64,000 bases of DNA from Enterococcus mundtii (GTDB taxonomy: Bacteria; Bacillota; Bacilli; Lactobacillales; Enterococcaceae). Positions within the stretch are counted from its first letter, which is position 1; every line of letters begins with the position of its first letter. Under the pieces are notes generated by a model. That model searched no databases. It was given only the letters and a program-made list of their open reading frames with translations, and was not told where the DNA came from. The stretch spans positions 676,501-740,500 of the forward strand of contig NZ_CP018061.1 of NCBI RefSeq assembly GCF_002813755.1. The letters are read 5' to 3'. The translations under genes were made by a program, and so were the position numbers. Below are positions 63,652 through 64,000 of the stretch, one piece after another.

Positions 63652-64000
63652 TGACACCAGAAATAGCAGTAGTGATCGTATTGTATCACCAAAAAATCAG
63701 CCAATCGCCTTCTTACGATTATTTAAAAACAGCTACGCAAGCTGGGACAGTGGAGTTAGTTATTTTTGATAATAGTCCTGTTGCACATGCTGATGTGCTT
63801 TATTCAGAAAAGAATGTCCATTATCATCATGATCCAGCAAATCCAGGCCTAGCGGTTGCTTACAATTATGCAATTGACCACATTTCTGATACGGTACAGA
63901 CACTTATAACATTAGATCAGGACACTCAGTTAGGTACTGATTATTTAGAAACCGTAGCCGAACTCACTTGGACAACAGAACGAGTAGCTGCGGTTCCCTT
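63651..64000 (+). CDS. epaC: EpaC-like GT2 glycosyltransferase, N-terminal part (3' end outside window)
   Basis: Starts at ATG 63651, which overlaps the epaB stop as TAATG, and stays open to the window edge (116 codons). It begins MTPEIAVVIVLYHQ and has FDNSP, NPGLAVAYNYAID and LITLDQDTQLG (the Asp-x-Asp of GT2 enzymes). This is the rhamnosyltransferase pattern and the position of epaC. Confidence 0.82.
   Translation, partial: MTPEIAVVIVLYHQKISQSPSYDYLKTATQAGTVELVIFDNSPVAHADVLYSEKNVHYHHDPANPGLAVAYNYAIDHISDTVQTLITLDQDTQLGTDYLETVAELTWTTERVAAVP

Overview
The window reads as chromosome of a low-GC lactic acid bacterium, almost certainly an Enterococcus of the E. faecium/hirae/mundtii type. The reasons are the mptR-mptBACD-manO mannose PTS locus, the division cluster running mraZ to divIVA into ileS, zwf and a DtxR regulator, the map-yihY-epaA-epaB-epaC order at the start of the enterococcal polysaccharide antigen locus, and strong AGGAGG ribosome binding sites. 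The species call is inference from gene content and order; no search was run.

Layout. 1-2640 is the right end of a prophage: the end of a tail or baseplate protein, an XhlA-like protein, a holin, a secreted GH25/LysM endolysin, and a lone reverse-strand gene whose promoter carries a LexA (SOS) box between its -35 and -10. 2640-3188 must hold or lie near the phage/host junction. 3189-10554 is the sigma-54 regulator MptR, a -24/-12 promoter, the mannose/glucose PTS (MptB, MptA, MptC, MptD), ManO and a small stress membrane protein. 10707-19326 is a housekeeping run: Xaa-Pro peptidase, Asp23-family protein, nusB, folD, xseA, xseB, ispA, tlyA, argR, recN. 19379-22126 is an AT-rich gap followed by an unrecognised 647-residue repetitive protein, the clearest accessory piece. 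22211-23933 holds small membrane proteins and a CorA transporter.

24040-41704 is the division and cell wall cluster: mraZ with its own 10-bp-period operator, rsmH, ftsL, a PBP2x-type transpeptidase, mraY, murD, murG, divIB, ftsA, ftsZ, ylmE, sepF, ylmG, ylmH, divIVA, then a T-box and ileS. 41796-47908 holds zwf and a DtxR regulator on the reverse strand, a DUF4828 protein, sfsA, an oxidoreductase and a DEAD-box helicase. 47971-54008 is a second sigma-54 PTS module of the cellobiose/lactose type with three small companion proteins and no glycosidase. 54273-60026 contains an Eis-like acetyltransferase, a zinc-ribbon protein, tRNA-Arg(CCT), aminopeptidase PepS, a TetR regulator, a flavodoxin and map. 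60107-60705 is a tandem array of five hairpin repeats of about 120 bp just before yihY, followed by epaA, epaB and the start of epaC.

Most notable observations. (1) The five tandem repeats each fold into a long hairpin whose stems differ in sequence from copy to copy while pairing is kept; a solitary relative lies beside tRNA-Arg. (2) The two sigma-54 PTS modules share one geometry: a long palindrome between regulator and operon centred exactly 67 bp before the GG of the -24 element. (3) The prophage-edge gene has a well-formed SOS promoter. (4) The 647-residue protein at 20183 is built of degenerate repeats and matches no family known to me. (5) ylmG appears to start at an ATT codon.
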